Shown in pieces: positions 18,758 to 27,697 of a DNA stretch of 64,000 nucleotides. The DNA lies in assembly GCF_001427875.1 (NCBI RefSeq), contig NZ_LMHK01000002.1:801028-865027 (forward strand), read 5' to 3'. The notes below the pieces were generated by a model. The model saw only the letters and a list, made by a program, of their open reading frames with translations, made no database searches and was not told the DNA's origin. Each line of letters begins with the position of its first letter. Positions within the stretch are counted from its first letter, which is position 1. Source of the stretch: Devosia sp. Root685. Its GTDB lineage: Bacteria; Pseudomonadota; Alphaproteobacteria; Rhizobiales; Devosiaceae. Position numbers and translations under genes: made by a program.

Positions 18758-18783
18758 CGGCAAAAAAGCCAAACACCGCTGGC

Positions 18784-19665
18784 TCAGGGCGCAAAGATCG
18801 CTCGGTCTCGGGCGACGAGTTCGCTAAGAAACTCCGAGACAATGGCGACGCGGCGGGAGCCGCGCAGGTCTTCGTGCCAGACGGTCCAGTAGGAGCGGGC
18901 GAGCGTATGTTGGGGAAGAACAGCCACAAGGTCCGGGGCGCGACGGGCCATAAAAGTGTGCAGGATGCCGATACCGGCGCCAGACCGCACCGCCTCGGTC
19001 TGGCCCATGGCCGACGAGACAGCGATGGTCGAGCGCCATTCCTTGTGGAACTCGGCCGTATAGTCGAGCGAGGCCGAAAAAAGCAGGTCCTCCACATAGC
19101 CCACGAGCCGGTGCTGCTTCAGCTCATCAAGGTTTTGAGGATGACCGTGCAGCTGCAGATAGGACGAGGCGGCGTAAAGCCCCAGCGCATAGTCGGTGAG
19201 TTTTCGGGCGATCAACCGACCTTCCCGGGGCCGTTCCATGGTCACCGCTATGTCGGCCTCGCGGCGAGAAAGCGAAAAGGTGCGAGGCACCGGGACAAGT
19301 TCCACGCGCAAACGGGGATGGCGCTCGGCCAGTTCATGGAGACGCGGCGCGAGAAAGGCGACACCAAAGCCATCGGGCGCGCCAATACGCACCGTGCCTT
19401 CGGCATCGCTGTCAGCGCCCGCAAGGCCGCGCGCTGCAAGACCCGCGCTCTCCATCGCCTCAGCATGAACGAGAAATTTTTCGCCATATTCCGTCAGTTC
19501 GGCGCCCTGGGTGTGGCGGCGCAGGAGCACGCTGCCAAGGTCTTCTTCGAGGGCCGTGAGGCGCCGGGCGACTGTCGCGTGATTGAGGCCCAGGGCCCTG
19601 GAGGCCCCAAGAATCTGGCCGTGGCGCACGACCGAGAGAAAGATGCGAACGTCGTCCCAGTTCAA
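18784..19665 (-). CDS. LysR-family transcriptional regulator
   Basis: The predicted 293-residue regulator has an N-terminal winged HTH (LNWDDVRIFLSVVRHGQILGASRALGLNHATVARRLTALEEDLG) and a periplasmic-binding-like effector domain. I place the start at a TTG (19665) with GGAAAG nine bases upstream, which gives the usual short LysR N-terminus; a TTG at 19686 is the alternative. It is divergent from the methylmalonate-semialdehyde dehydrogenase gene across about 93 bases, the classic LysR regulator-target arrangement. Confidence 0.87.
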   Translation of the reverse strand: MNWDDVRIFLSVVRHGQILGASRALGLNHATVARRLTALEEDLGSVLLRRHTQGAELTEYGEKFLVHAEAMESAGLAARGLAGADSDAEGTVRIGAPDGFGVAFLAPRLHELAERHPRLRVELVPVPRTFSLSRREADIAVTMERPREGRLIARKLTDYALGLYAASSYLQLHGHPQNLDELKQHRLVGYVEDLLFSASLDYTAEFHKEWRSTIAVSSAMGQTEAVRSGAGIGILHTFMARRAPDLVAVLPQHTLARSYWTVWHEDLRGSRRVAIVSEFLSELVARDRAIFAP

Positions 19666-19689
19666 TTGACTACACTTTCCGCACAACGG

Positions 19690-19733
19690 ATGCGAATTTT
19701 TGAGCGTTGATGTGCATCAATCATATTGCGAAT
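19690..19733. promoter_or_regulatory. LysR-type control region: palindrome flanked by direct repeats
   Basis: A 6-2-6 palindrome TTGATG-TG-CATCAA (19707-19720) is flanked by two copies of TGCGAAT (19691-19697 and 19727-19733). Its place between the divergent LysR and dehydrogenase genes fits LysR recognition and activation sites. Confidence 0.5.
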
Positions 19734-19758
19734 GCTCCCTGACACCAAGGAGATATCC

Positions 19759-21255
19759 ATGCGCAAGATTGGCCACTTCATCGACGGCGTCGAAACAGAG
19801 GGCGAGGCCGCGGGTTTTCAGGGCGTTTTCAACCCCGCGACCGGCGAAGTGCAGGCCCAGGTGGCGCTGGCGAGCGCGAGGGATCTTGAGGCAGCCGTCG
19901 CCTCAGCCGCGGCAGCGCAACCGAAATGGGCGGCGACCAATCCGCAGCGCCGGGCGCGCGTCTTTTTCAATTTCGTTGGCCTGATCAACCGGCACATGGA
20001 CGAACTTGCCGCGCTGCTATCGAGCGAGCATGGCAAGACGGTGGAGGACGCCAAGGGCGACATTTTGCGCGGGCTGGAAGTGGCGGAATTTGCTGCGGGC
20101 GCGCCGCACTTGCTCAAGGGCGAGTTCACCGATGGCGCGGGGCCGGGTATCGACATGTATTCGATGCGCCAGCCGGTCGGCATTGGCGCGGGCATTACCC
20201 CGTTCAACTTTCCGGCGATGATCCCGCTCTGGATGCTGTCGCCAGCGATTGCCGCGGGCAATGCCTTTATCCTGAAACCCTCGGAGCGTGATCCTTCGGT
20301 TCCTGTGCGCCTGGCTCAATTGGCTATCGAGGCAGGCCTGCCGAAGGGCATTCTCAACGTGGTGCATGGTGGCAAGGACACGGTCGATGCCATTCTCGCC
20401 CATCAGAAGATCGAGGCGATCAGCTTTGTCGGATCGACACCGATCGCCCGCTATGTCTATGGCGCGGCGGCGGCGCAGGGTAAGCGCGTGCAGGCTTTCG
20501 GCGGGGCCAAGAACCATATGGTCATCATGCCCGATGCCGATATGGAAAAGGCGGCCGATGCGCTGATCGGGGCTGGCTATGGCTCGGCCGGCGAGCGTTG
20601 CATGGCGATCTCGGTGGCCGTGCCGGTGGGCGCCGAAACGGCGGACCGCATCATTGCCGCGCTCAAGCCGCGCGTCGAAAGGCTCAAGGTCGGCCCGGCT
20701 ACCGACAAGGCTTCGGACATGGGGCCGGTCATCACCAAGGCGAGCCTCGAGCGGATCAAGGCGCTGATTTCAAGCGGGGTAAGCCAGGGCGCCGAGCTGG
20801 TGCTGGATGGTCGGGACCTGTCGCTCCAAGGCTATGAAAACGGCTATTTCGTCGGCCCAACGCTGTTCGACCGCGTGACGCCCGACATGGATATCTACAA
20901 GGAAGAGATTTTTGGCCCGGTGCTGAGTGTGGTGCGCCGGAACAACTATGAGGATGCGCTGCAACTCGTCATGGACAATCCCTATGGCAATGGCACCGCC
21001 ATCTTTACCCGCGATGGCGACGCGGCGCGGGATTTTGCGGCGCGCATCAATATCGGCATGGTCGGCGTCAATGTGCCAGTGCCGGTGCCCCTTGCCTATC
21101 ACAGTTTTGGCGGCTGGAAGGCCAGCGCCTTTGGCGATCTCAACCAGCACGGCACGGACGCGATGCGGTTCTGGACGCGGACCAAAACCGTCACGGCGCG
21201 CTGGCCCAGCGGCATCAAGGACGGCGCCGAATTCCAGATGCCGACCATGGCCTAA
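19759..21255 (+). CDS. mmsA: CoA-acylating methylmalonate-semialdehyde dehydrogenase
   Basis: The 498-residue aldehyde dehydrogenase matches the CoA-acylating (MMSDH/IolA) branch: GITPFNFPAMIPLWMLSPAIAAGNAFILKPSERDP, AFGGAKNHMVIMPDAD and the catalytic Cys in GSAGERCMAISVAV. It converts methylmalonate or malonate semialdehyde to propionyl-CoA or acetyl-CoA in valine, thymine, beta-alanine or inositol breakdown. The start at 19759 follows AAGGAG. No inositol or valine genes are adjacent, so the pathway here is open; the divergent LysR gene is the likely regulator. Confidence 0.92.
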   Translation: MRKIGHFIDGVETEGEAAGFQGVFNPATGEVQAQVALASARDLEAAVASAAAAQPKWAATNPQRRARVFFNFVGLINRHMDELAALLSSEHGKTVEDAKGDILRGLEVAEFAAGAPHLLKGEFTDGAGPGIDMYSMRQPVGIGAGITPFNFPAMIPLWMLSPAIAAGNAFILKPSERDPSVPVRLAQLAIEAGLPKGILNVVHGGKDTVDAILAHQKIEAISFVGSTPIARYVYGAAAAQGKRVQAFGGAKNHMVIMPDADMEKAADALIGAGYGSAGERCMAISVAVPVGAETADRIIAALKPRVERLKVGPATDKASDMGPVITKASLERIKALISSGVSQGAELVLDGRDLSLQGYENGYFVGPTLFDRVTPDMDIYKEEIFGPVLSVVRRNNYEDALQLVMDNPYGNGTAIFTRDGDAARDFAARINIGMVGVNVPVPVPLAYHSFGGWKASAFGDLNQHGTDAMRFWTRTKTVTARWPSGIKDGAEFQMPTMA

Positions 21256-21267
21256 AGCGGCGCGCCG

Positions 21268-22347
21268 CTATGGCAGCCGCTGTCCGGTATCTTGATCGAA
21301 GAAGGATGCGTTGGCGAGGTCCAGACCCAGAGTGATCCCCTCGTCAACTTGACCCGGGAAATCACCGGCCACGCGGGCGCTGAGAAGATTTTCGCGCGCG
21401 CGGCACCAGATGACTGTTTCGGGGCCCATCGCGTCAATGACGCTGATGGTCGCCTCGATCTCGGCGAGGCCAGACCCGGCACCGACAATGATCTGTTCGG
21501 GACGCAAGCCGGCGACCACTTCGCGCGGCTCGGCGGGGAAGGCTTTGCCGGGGAGATCGAACTCTCCCAAGCTCGAGCGGAACAGGCTGCCGCCATCGCT
21601 ACCAAGCAAGGTCCCCTTCAGCAGGTTCATGGCCGGCGAGCCGATGAAGCCGGCGACGAACAGATTGGCCGGCCGTTGATAAATTTCCCGCGGGGTAGCG
21701 AGTTGCTGAATCACGCCATCGCGCATGATCGCGATGCGATTGGCGAGCGTCATCGCCTCCACCTGGTCATGGGTCACATAGATCATCGTGGACGCCAGTT
21801 CGTGGTGGAGCTTCTTGATTTCGACCCGCAATTCGGTGCGCAGTTTTGCATCGAGATTTGAGAGGGGCTCATCGAAGAGAAAGATATCGACATCACGCAC
21901 CAGCGCGCGGCCGATGGCGACACGCTGGCGCTGTCCGCCTGAGAGTTCGGATGGACGGCGCTTGAGATAGGGGTCGAGTTGCAGGATGGCGGAGGCACGG
22001 GCCACCCTTCGAACGATCTCGTCCTTGGGAACGCCGGCCACCGTGAGGCCAAAGCTCAGATTTTTCTCCACGTTCATATTGGGGTAGAGCGCATAGGACT
22101 GGAACACCATGCCGATGCCGCGGTCCTTGGGATCGGCCCAGGTCACATTGCGCTCGCCGATCCAGACTTCGCCTTTTGCCAGGTCGGTGAGCCCGGCAAT
22201 GGCATTGAGCAGGGTGGATTTCCCGCAGCCCGAGGGCCCCAGCAGCACCAGAAACTCGCCCGCAGCGATTTCGAGATTGAGGTTTTTGACGACGGCGGTC
22301 GCCCCATAACCGATATCGACCGAGCGCAAGGAAACTGGAACGGGCAT
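21268..22347 (-). CDS. Carbohydrate ABC transporter ATPase (UgpC/MsmK/MalK type)
   Basis: The 359-residue ATPase shows Walker A LLGPSGCGKSTLLNAIAG, a QSYALYPNMNVEKNLSFGL Q-loop, signature LSGGQRQRVAIGRALVRD and Walker B IFLFDEPLSNLDAKLR. A C-terminal TOBE-type regulatory region (VVAGLRPEQIIVGAG) follows, as in MalK/UgpC. The start at 22347 gives MPVPVSLRSVDIGYG, five bases after the permease stop. It is the last gene of the importer operon and ends 12 bases from the convergent mmsA stop. Confidence 0.92.
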   Translation of the reverse strand: MPVPVSLRSVDIGYGATAVVKNLNLEIAAGEFLVLLGPSGCGKSTLLNAIAGLTDLAKGEVWIGERNVTWADPKDRGIGMVFQSYALYPNMNVEKNLSFGLTVAGVPKDEIVRRVARASAILQLDPYLKRRPSELSGGQRQRVAIGRALVRDVDIFLFDEPLSNLDAKLRTELRVEIKKLHHELASTMIYVTHDQVEAMTLANRIAIMRDGVIQQLATPREIYQRPANLFVAGFIGSPAMNLLKGTLLGSDGGSLFRSSLGEFDLPGKAFPAEPREVVAGLRPEQIIVGAGSGLAEIEATISVIDAMGPETVIWCRARENLLSARVAGDFPGQVDEGITLGLDLANASFFDQDTGQRLP

Positions 22348-22352
22348 GGATA

Positions 22353-23246
22353 TCAACCTTTGACGGAGCCGGCAGTGATGCCGCGGACGAACCAGCGGCC
22401 CGAAACGAAATACGCAACTAGCGGCACGAGGGCAGTCAGCACCGTCGCGGCCATGTGCACGTTGTATTCGCGCTGGCCGGTAGTGGTGGTGACGATGTTG
22501 TTGAGCTGCACGGTCATGGGGAGATTGTCGCGACCGGCAAAGACTAGGCCGAGCAGGAAATCGTTCCAGATGCCGGTCATTTGCATGAGGCCGGCGACGA
22601 TCAGCATGGGCAGCGACAAAGGCAGCATCAGCGAGACGAAGATGCGCCAGAACCCTGCCCCATCGACCCGCGCCGCCTTGAACAGCTCCACCGGGATCGA
22701 GGCATAATAATTGCGGAACAGCAGCGTCGTCAGCGGCAGGCCGAAGACGACATGGACGAGCACGATGCCGGCAAGCGAATTGTAAAGGCCCAGCATGGCG
22801 GTCGCCCGCACCATGGGAAAGAGGAAGATCTGCAGCGGAATGAAGCCGCCGATGGTGATCGCGGCAAAGAGAATCTTTCCACCCGGAGGCCGCCAGAAGG
22901 AGAGGGCATAGCCGGTGACCGCGCCGAGGAGGACGGAGAGCACGGTTGCGGGAATGGTGATCTTGACCGAGTTCCAGAAGCCGGCGCTGACGCCGGTGCA
23001 ATTGACGCCCGCGCAGGCGCTCGACCACGCCTTGATCCAGGCCGACCAATCGAACAGGTGCGGCAGAGAGAAAATCTGCGCCGAGCGGATTTCCTCCATG
23101 CTTTTGAACGAGGTCACCAGCATGACATAGGCCGGCAAGAGGAAGAATAGCGCGGCGATGACGAGGAAGGCGTAGAGCCCCAGACGGGCCGGGGTCACCT
23201 TGTCGGGCCGCGGACCATTGGCGCTTTGGGGAAAAGGATCACGCAT
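22353..23246 (-). CDS. Carbohydrate ABC transporter inner-membrane permease (MalG type)
   Basis: The 297-residue permease has six hydrophobic segments and the EAA coupling loop (EAA-like VELFKAARVDGAGFWRIFVSLMLPLSLPML). This is the MalG/LacG form, typically paired with a MalF-type partner. The ATG at 23246 shares bases with the upstream permease stop (TGATG), so the two pore subunits are translationally coupled. Confidence 0.92.
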   Translation of the reverse strand: MRDPFPQSANGPRPDKVTPARLGLYAFLVIAALFFLLPAYVMLVTSFKSMEEIRSAQIFSLPHLFDWSAWIKAWSSACAGVNCTGVSAGFWNSVKITIPATVLSVLLGAVTGYALSFWRPPGGKILFAAITIGGFIPLQIFLFPMVRATAMLGLYNSLAGIVLVHVVFGLPLTTLLFRNYYASIPVELFKAARVDGAGFWRIFVSLMLPLSLPMLIVAGLMQMTGIWNDFLLGLVFAGRDNLPMTVQLNNIVTTTTGQREYNVHMAATVLTALVPLVAYFVSGRWFVRGITAGSVKG

Positions 23247-24190
23247 CAAATGGTCCCCGCACGGCGGCGCGCCCAGATGTCACGGGCATAGAGAATGGGA
23301 ATGGTGACGGCCATGACGGTGGCCAGCATCACAGTAGCGCCGGCCGTCGCAAGGCCGAGGTCCTGACGGGCAAAGAGGCTGTCCATGATGAATTTGGCCG
23401 GCACTTCGGTCGATTGGCCCGGGCCGCCATTGGTCAGCGCTACGACGAGATCGAAGGTGCGGACGGCGCCCATCGTAAGAAGCATGAAGGCCGTGGCAAT
23501 CGATGGGCCCAGTTGGGGCAGGACGATCGAGATATAGGTCCGCCAAAGCGGAATGCCCTCAATCCGGGTGGCGCGCCAAAGATCAGCGTCGATGCCGCGC
23601 AACCCTGCGAGCATGAGCACCATGACGAGGCCCGCGCTCTGCCAGATCCCCGCCAGCGCGACGGCATAAATGGCCATGCTCGATTTCGTGGTCCAATCGA
23701 AGGTGAACCAGGTCCAGCCGGCGGCGCGCATGGTCGCCTGGATGCCGATTTCGGGGTTCATCAGCCATTGCCACATGAGGCCGGTGACGATGAAGGACAG
23801 CGCATAGGGATAGAGGAAAACCGTGCGCCACATGCTTTCGAAGCGAACGTGGCGATCGACGGCCACGGCGAGCAGAAATCCGACGACCAGCGCGCCGACC
23901 ACATAGACGACGCCGAAGGTAAGGAGGTTCTGGATCGAGATGGTCCACCTTGCCGTGCCGAACAAGCGCTCGTATTGCGCCAGGCCGACGAACTCGCTCG
24001 ATGGCAGCATGCGCGAATTGGTCAGCGACAGCTGCACCGTCCAAATGGTGGTACCGAGATAAACCAGCAGGATGATCAGCCAGGCGGGTGTCAGCGCCGC
24101 AAGAGCAGCTACCGGCAGGCGGAGCCTGCCGGTAGCCCGGGTACGAGCCGGGCTGGACGCGGGAATGCGCGCAGCCGGTTGATCAACCAT
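23246..24190 (-). CDS. Carbohydrate ABC transporter inner-membrane permease (MalF type)
   Basis: The protein is about 314 residues with six membrane segments. Its coupling loop (LWRATRIEGIPLWRTYISIVLPQLGPSIATAFML) matches the MalF/UgpA family. The start at 24190 (MVDQPAARIPASS) overlaps the binding-protein stop by 8 bases. The short basic, Ala/Arg-rich N-terminus is cytoplasmic. It forms the heterodimeric pore with the product of the next gene. Confidence 0.92.
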   Translation of the reverse strand: MVDQPAARIPASSPARTRATGRLRLPVAALAALTPAWLIILLVYLGTTIWTVQLSLTNSRMLPSSEFVGLAQYERLFGTARWTISIQNLLTFGVVYVVGALVVGFLLAVAVDRHVRFESMWRTVFLYPYALSFIVTGLMWQWLMNPEIGIQATMRAAGWTWFTFDWTTKSSMAIYAVALAGIWQSAGLVMVLMLAGLRGIDADLWRATRIEGIPLWRTYISIVLPQLGPSIATAFMLLTMGAVRTFDLVVALTNGGPGQSTEVPAKFIMDSLFARQDLGLATAGATVMLATVMAVTIPILYARDIWARRRAGTI

Positions 24191-25406
24191 TGGCGAAGGC
24201 CGCCTTGTACTGCTCGATGAAGCTTTCAACGCTCATCGAGGGATCGGCGAAATAGGCGCCCACGGCATCCTTGAAGCCGCCATTGATGGCCGGCGACAGG
24301 GTCATGGCCGCGTCGAGGACGATCTTGTCGGCTTTGACGAGGCCGATGGCCTCCTGGGCGCAGACGTCGAAACCGCTGGTGTCGATATCGGTGCGGATCG
24401 GCACCGAACCCTTGATCACCGAGAATTCGGCCTGGACCTTGGGATCGAGGACGACCTCGGCGAGGAGTGCTTGCGCGGCGTCCTCATCGGCATTGCCGGT
24501 CTTGGGGAAGCTGAAAGCGTCAGCCAGCGTGATCAGGGAGTCGCTGCCCGGAACGAGGGCGCAGCCATAGTCGGTGCCGGCGACTTCCCCGGCGGTCGAG
24601 AACTCGCCTTTGATGAAGTCGGAGAGCAGCTGCACGCCGGCTTCATCCTTGATCACCATGGCGGTCGCGTCGTTCCAATTGCGTCCGGGGGCACCAGGAT
24701 CGACATAGTCGCGCAGCTTGCCGAAGGTTTCGACGGCCTTGGTGAATTCAGGCGTGTCGATGACCGACAGGTCCTTGTCGGTGTAGAGCTTGGTGAAGGC
24801 GGCATCACCAATGGTCGAGAGCACGACGCCGTGGAAGACGATGCCTTCCTGCCAGGACTGTCCGCCCCAGGCGATCGGGGTGAGGCCGGCGGCCTTGATC
24901 TTGTCCATGGCCGCAAAGAATTCGTCCCAGGTCTTGGGGGCTTCGGCAATGCCGGCCTTTTCGAACACGGGCTTTGAATAGAACATCCAGTTGCCGGCAT
25001 GCATGCCGGTGGGGGCCATGTAGACCTTGCCATCGACCGTGATCGCGTTGAGCACCACCTGCGGCACGACGCCGGCGGGCACGGCGGCATGGAAGGCCGC
25101 ATCGACGTCGTTCATCAAGCCCTGGGCGATCAACTCGGTCACCTCGGGGCCGGCGACGGCGGTCTTGGCGGTCGGAGGATCGCCGGCGAGGAGCCGGCTG
25201 ATATAGGCAGCATTGGCGCTTTCAAAGCCGGCGACAGACCAGTCGACCCACTTGCCGCCCCGGGCGGTGAAAGCATCGACGATCACCTTGACGGCCGCGG
25301 CTTCGCCGCCCGAGGTCCAGGAGTGGGCAACTTCGGCCGTGAGGTCCTGTGCCTGGGCGGTCGAGACCAGCAGCAGGGCCGTGAGGCCTGGGAGGAGTAG
25401 ACGCAT
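24183..25406 (-). CDS. Extracellular carbohydrate-binding protein (MalE/UgpB class)
   Basis: The 407-residue protein has a signal peptide (MRLLLPGLTALLLVSTAQA) and a type II solute-binding fold. The start at 25406 has AAGGAAGGA just upstream. Motifs such as AWGGQSWQEGIVFHGVVLSTIG, with aromatic residues, suggest an oligosaccharide or glycoside ligand. It follows the TIM-barrel gene by 47 bases in the same operon. The ligand is presumably the inducer system of the divergent LacI repressor. Confidence 0.9.
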   Translation of the reverse strand: MRLLLPGLTALLLVSTAQAQDLTAEVAHSWTSGGEAAAVKVIVDAFTARGGKWVDWSVAGFESANAAYISRLLAGDPPTAKTAVAGPEVTELIAQGLMNDVDAAFHAAVPAGVVPQVVLNAITVDGKVYMAPTGMHAGNWMFYSKPVFEKAGIAEAPKTWDEFFAAMDKIKAAGLTPIAWGGQSWQEGIVFHGVVLSTIGDAAFTKLYTDKDLSVIDTPEFTKAVETFGKLRDYVDPGAPGRNWNDATAMVIKDEAGVQLLSDFIKGEFSTAGEVAGTDYGCALVPGSDSLITLADAFSFPKTGNADEDAAQALLAEVVLDPKVQAEFSVIKGSVPIRTDIDTSGFDVCAQEAIGLVKADKIVLDAAMTLSPAINGGFKDAVGAYFADPSMSVESFIEQYKAAFANG

Positions 25407-25453
25407 AGAGTAGTCCTTCCTTGAGAAGCGCGAACCGAGCGGGGCCGCCTGGT

Positions 25454-26401
25454 TCAGCCGATGATGGGGAGCAAAGCGGTCTCGACGAACTGCCGTGAAG
25501 CGATCATTTCGGACAGGGGATCGGCGGCAGCATCCAGTTCGAGGACGGCCCAGCCGGAAATATTGTGGTCGCGATACATGCGCGCCCAGGCAGGCCAATC
25601 GACGCGCCCTGCCCCGAGCCGGCAGAAGAACTCCTGGTGGCTCTCGTGAATGCCCGCATCGATCGGAATGTCGAATGGCATGACGCCGGTGGCGTCTTTC
25701 CAATGCGCGACGACGAGCCGCTCGATATGGCGCGTGGTGACCGCAACCGGATCGGCCCCAGAGCCGAGCAGATGAGCGGCATCAGGACAGAACCCGACAT
25801 AAAGCGGGTCGGTCGCGAGCATGAAGAGATCGACGTCGCGACCGGTGCAGAACACCGAGTGCGCTTCGGTGTGGAGCGCCAGCCGGACACCTTCGCGCAG
25901 CGTCATGGCGCCCAATTCGTTGAGGACTTCGCCGAGGCGTTGCGCATAGGCAAGGTCGACAAAGAGCGGATTATCGGCGTCGCGAGTGCGGCGCATCGGC
26001 AGACCGACAACCATGGCATCGCCGCCACAGGCCTTGATCACTTCGGCATAGCGTTTGGCGAGGTCGAACACCTTCGCCCGCACGGCGGGATCAGAGATAT
26101 CGCTGCCATGTTCGAGATCGGCAAAGAAGCCGCTGGCCAGTGTCAGGCCGCGCTCGCCCATCGCATTGGAAAACCCTTCGGTCGACCCAAAGGTCTTGAG
26201 CGCGTGTTGCCAATTGAACGGCGAGAAAGTCGGCTCAATTCCGGACAAGCCTGCGGCGGCAACGGTGTCCAGCATTTTATGCCAGAATAACTCCGGATTC
26301 TTATCGGCCAGTTCAAATATTTCTTGATGACTATTCACATTCCAGAATTGCGGATGAAAGAATGTAACAAGGTCAACGGCAAGATTTATTTTACCAGACA
26401 T
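25454..26401 (-). CDS. Sugar phosphate isomerase/epimerase family TIM-barrel protein
   Basis: The 315-residue protein is of the xylose-isomerase-like AP-endonuclease-2 fold. Probable metal or active-site residues lie in LSGIEPTFSP, RLALHTEAHSVFC, GFCPDAAHLL, VAHWKDA and GWAVLELDAAA. Family members include ketose 3-epimerases, inosose dehydratase and hydrolases acting on 3-keto-glycosides. It is the first gene of the importer operon, so it likely acts on the imported compound or its oxidised form. The GMC oxidoreductase across the LacI gene makes a 3-keto-sugar role attractive but unproved. Confidence 0.85.
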   Translation of the reverse strand: MSGKINLAVDLVTFFHPQFWNVNSHQEIFELADKNPELFWHKMLDTVAAAGLSGIEPTFSPFNWQHALKTFGSTEGFSNAMGERGLTLASGFFADLEHGSDISDPAVRAKVFDLAKRYAEVIKACGGDAMVVGLPMRRTRDADNPLFVDLAYAQRLGEVLNELGAMTLREGVRLALHTEAHSVFCTGRDVDLFMLATDPLYVGFCPDAAHLLGSGADPVAVTTRHIERLVVAHWKDATGVMPFDIPIDAGIHESHQEFFCRLGAGRVDWPAWARMYRDHNISGWAVLELDAAADPLSEMIASRQFVETALLPIIG

Positions 26402-26453
26402 CAGAAAATAGAACTCCGTCTCGCAAAAAGGCGAGTATCGATACCCGTTTTAA

Positions 26454-26469
26454 TTGACCTATGGGTCAA
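26454..26469. promoter_or_regulatory. Second inverted repeat TTGACC-N4-GGTCAA
   Basis: A 6-4-6 inverted repeat sits 7 bases before the 18-bp palindrome. Close side-by-side dyads often mark a repressor and an activator, or -35 elements on both strands (TTGACC reads on each). Confidence 0.45.
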
Positions 26470-26476
26470 ATTGCGG

Positions 26477-26494
26477 TTGGCAATCGATTGCCAA
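26477..26494. promoter_or_regulatory. LacI-family operator, perfect 18-bp palindrome
   Basis: TTGGCAATCGATTGCCAA is self-complementary throughout, with the central CG typical of LacI/GalR operators. It lies midway between the divergent importer and lacI genes. It is very likely the binding site of the adjacent LacI regulator, controlling both directions. Confidence 0.8.
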
Positions 26495-26617
26495 TGAAGT
26501 ATTGATTGCATATGGCGTTTTCCTGCGCAAGCGCAAAAAATGCCATTCAATTAAGCAGCACTATGGGTTTGACCGTGCTGGCTTTTTGTCGGCAAGAAGG
26601 CGGAAGGAGGTGAAGCA

Positions 26618-27697
26618 ATGACCAAAAAAACAGCGCCAGAGCGCCCCTACGCCCCATCGATTGCCGATGTCGCGCGCGAGGCCGGCGTGGCGGCGTCCAC
26701 CGTCAGCCGCGCCCTGACAAAGCCCGGCCGCATTGCCGAACCGACGCGCCTCAAGGTCGAGGCTGCCGCCCGCAAACTGGGTTACGCCGCCAATCAGGCC
26801 GCCCGGAACCTGAGGATCAGGCAGACCCGCACGATCATGGTCGTGCTGCCGGACGAACTTTATATCGGCGCCTCGCAAACCGTTCTCGAAGTGCTGCGAT
26901 CCGCGGCCGAAGCCCTGACGGCAAAAGGCTATTCGCTGGTGATCGCCAACGTATCGCGCGAGGCCCAGACCGACGAACACATCCTGTCGCTGGCCTTTGG
27001 TGGGACGATTTCGGGCGTGTTGCTGATGGCAACGCCGATTCCCAGCATCGGTGAGCGTGACTTGCTGCAATCGGGCCTGCCGGTGGTGTCGCTGCATTTC
27101 GACATGAGCGGGCAGAACATTCCCAGCGTCATCAGTAACGACCGGGAGGCCATTGGCGAAGCGGTGACCGCCCTCGCGGAAATTGGCCACCGCCGCTTTG
27201 CCTATATTCACGGCCGGAAAGACAATTACCACGACATCGAGCGCTTGCGTGGCGTCACGGAGGCTTTGGTCCGGGCTGGCATTTCCCCCGCGACGCTGGA
27301 GACCATGCAGGGCGATTTCAGCTTCACCGGCGGCATCGATTCGGGCGTGCACTTCCTCTCGCTTTTGCCTGAAAATCGCCCGACCGCGGTGCTTTGCGCC
27401 AATGACGATACGGCCATCGGCTTTATCAAGACGGTGATCGACAGCGGCCTCAGCGTGCCGGGCGATGTATCCGTGGTCGGGTTCGACGGCGCCGCCGTTG
27501 GAGCGTTCATGACGCCGAGCCTCTCGACCGTCCAGCAATCCACTGCGGAGATGGGCCGCCAAGCCGTCGATCTGGTGACGGATATGGCGCTCGGCGACCT
27601 GCCCTCGCCGCCGCTGCGGACCGAAATCCCCTGCCAACTCATACTGCGCCAAAGCGTGCGCGCCCTGCCGCCTCGCTCGGGAGACCAGACACCGTGA
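26618..27697 (+). CDS. LacI-family transcriptional repressor
   Basis: The 359-residue regulator has an N-terminal HTH (PSIADVAREAGVAASTVSRAL) and hinge (EAAARKLGYAANQAARNLRI), then a periplasmic-binding-like effector domain ending RTEIPCQLILRQSV. A strong GGAGG precedes the ATG at 26618. It is divergent from the importer and TIM-barrel operon and heads an operon with guanine deaminase, which overlaps it by four bases (GTGA), and a GMC oxidoreductase. A perfect LacI-type palindrome sits upstream. Confidence 0.93.
   Translation: MTKKTAPERPYAPSIADVAREAGVAASTVSRALTKPGRIAEPTRLKVEAAARKLGYAANQAARNLRIRQTRTIMVVLPDELYIGASQTVLEVLRSAAEALTAKGYSLVIANVSREAQTDEHILSLAFGGTISGVLLMATPIPSIGERDLLQSGLPVVSLHFDMSGQNIPSVISNDREAIGEAVTALAEIGHRRFAYIHGRKDNYHDIERLRGVTEALVRAGISPATLETMQGDFSFTGGIDSGVHFLSLLPENRPTAVLCANDDTAIGFIKTVIDSGLSVPGDVSVVGFDGAAVGAFMTPSLSTVQQSTAEMGRQAVDLVTDMALGDLPSPPLRTEIPCQLILRQSVRALPPRSGDQTP

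Larger units (their letters stand above)
18460..18783. other. 324-bp control region upstream of the nine-gene operon
   Basis: No gene is seen. The right part holds a REP-like palindromic element. The left part is AT-rich and carries a minus-strand promoter candidate and three dyads: GCGTTG/CAACGC (18512-18533), CTATCGATAG (18535-18544) and TGAAAT/ATTTCA (18593-18606). Confidence 0.6.
26402..26617. other. Divergent control region of the LacI locus
   Basis: The 216-bp AT-rich gap holds no gene. It carries two dyads near its centre (26454-26469 and 26477-26494) and must contain the promoters of both the leftward importer operon and the rightward lacI operon. Confidence 0.6.
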
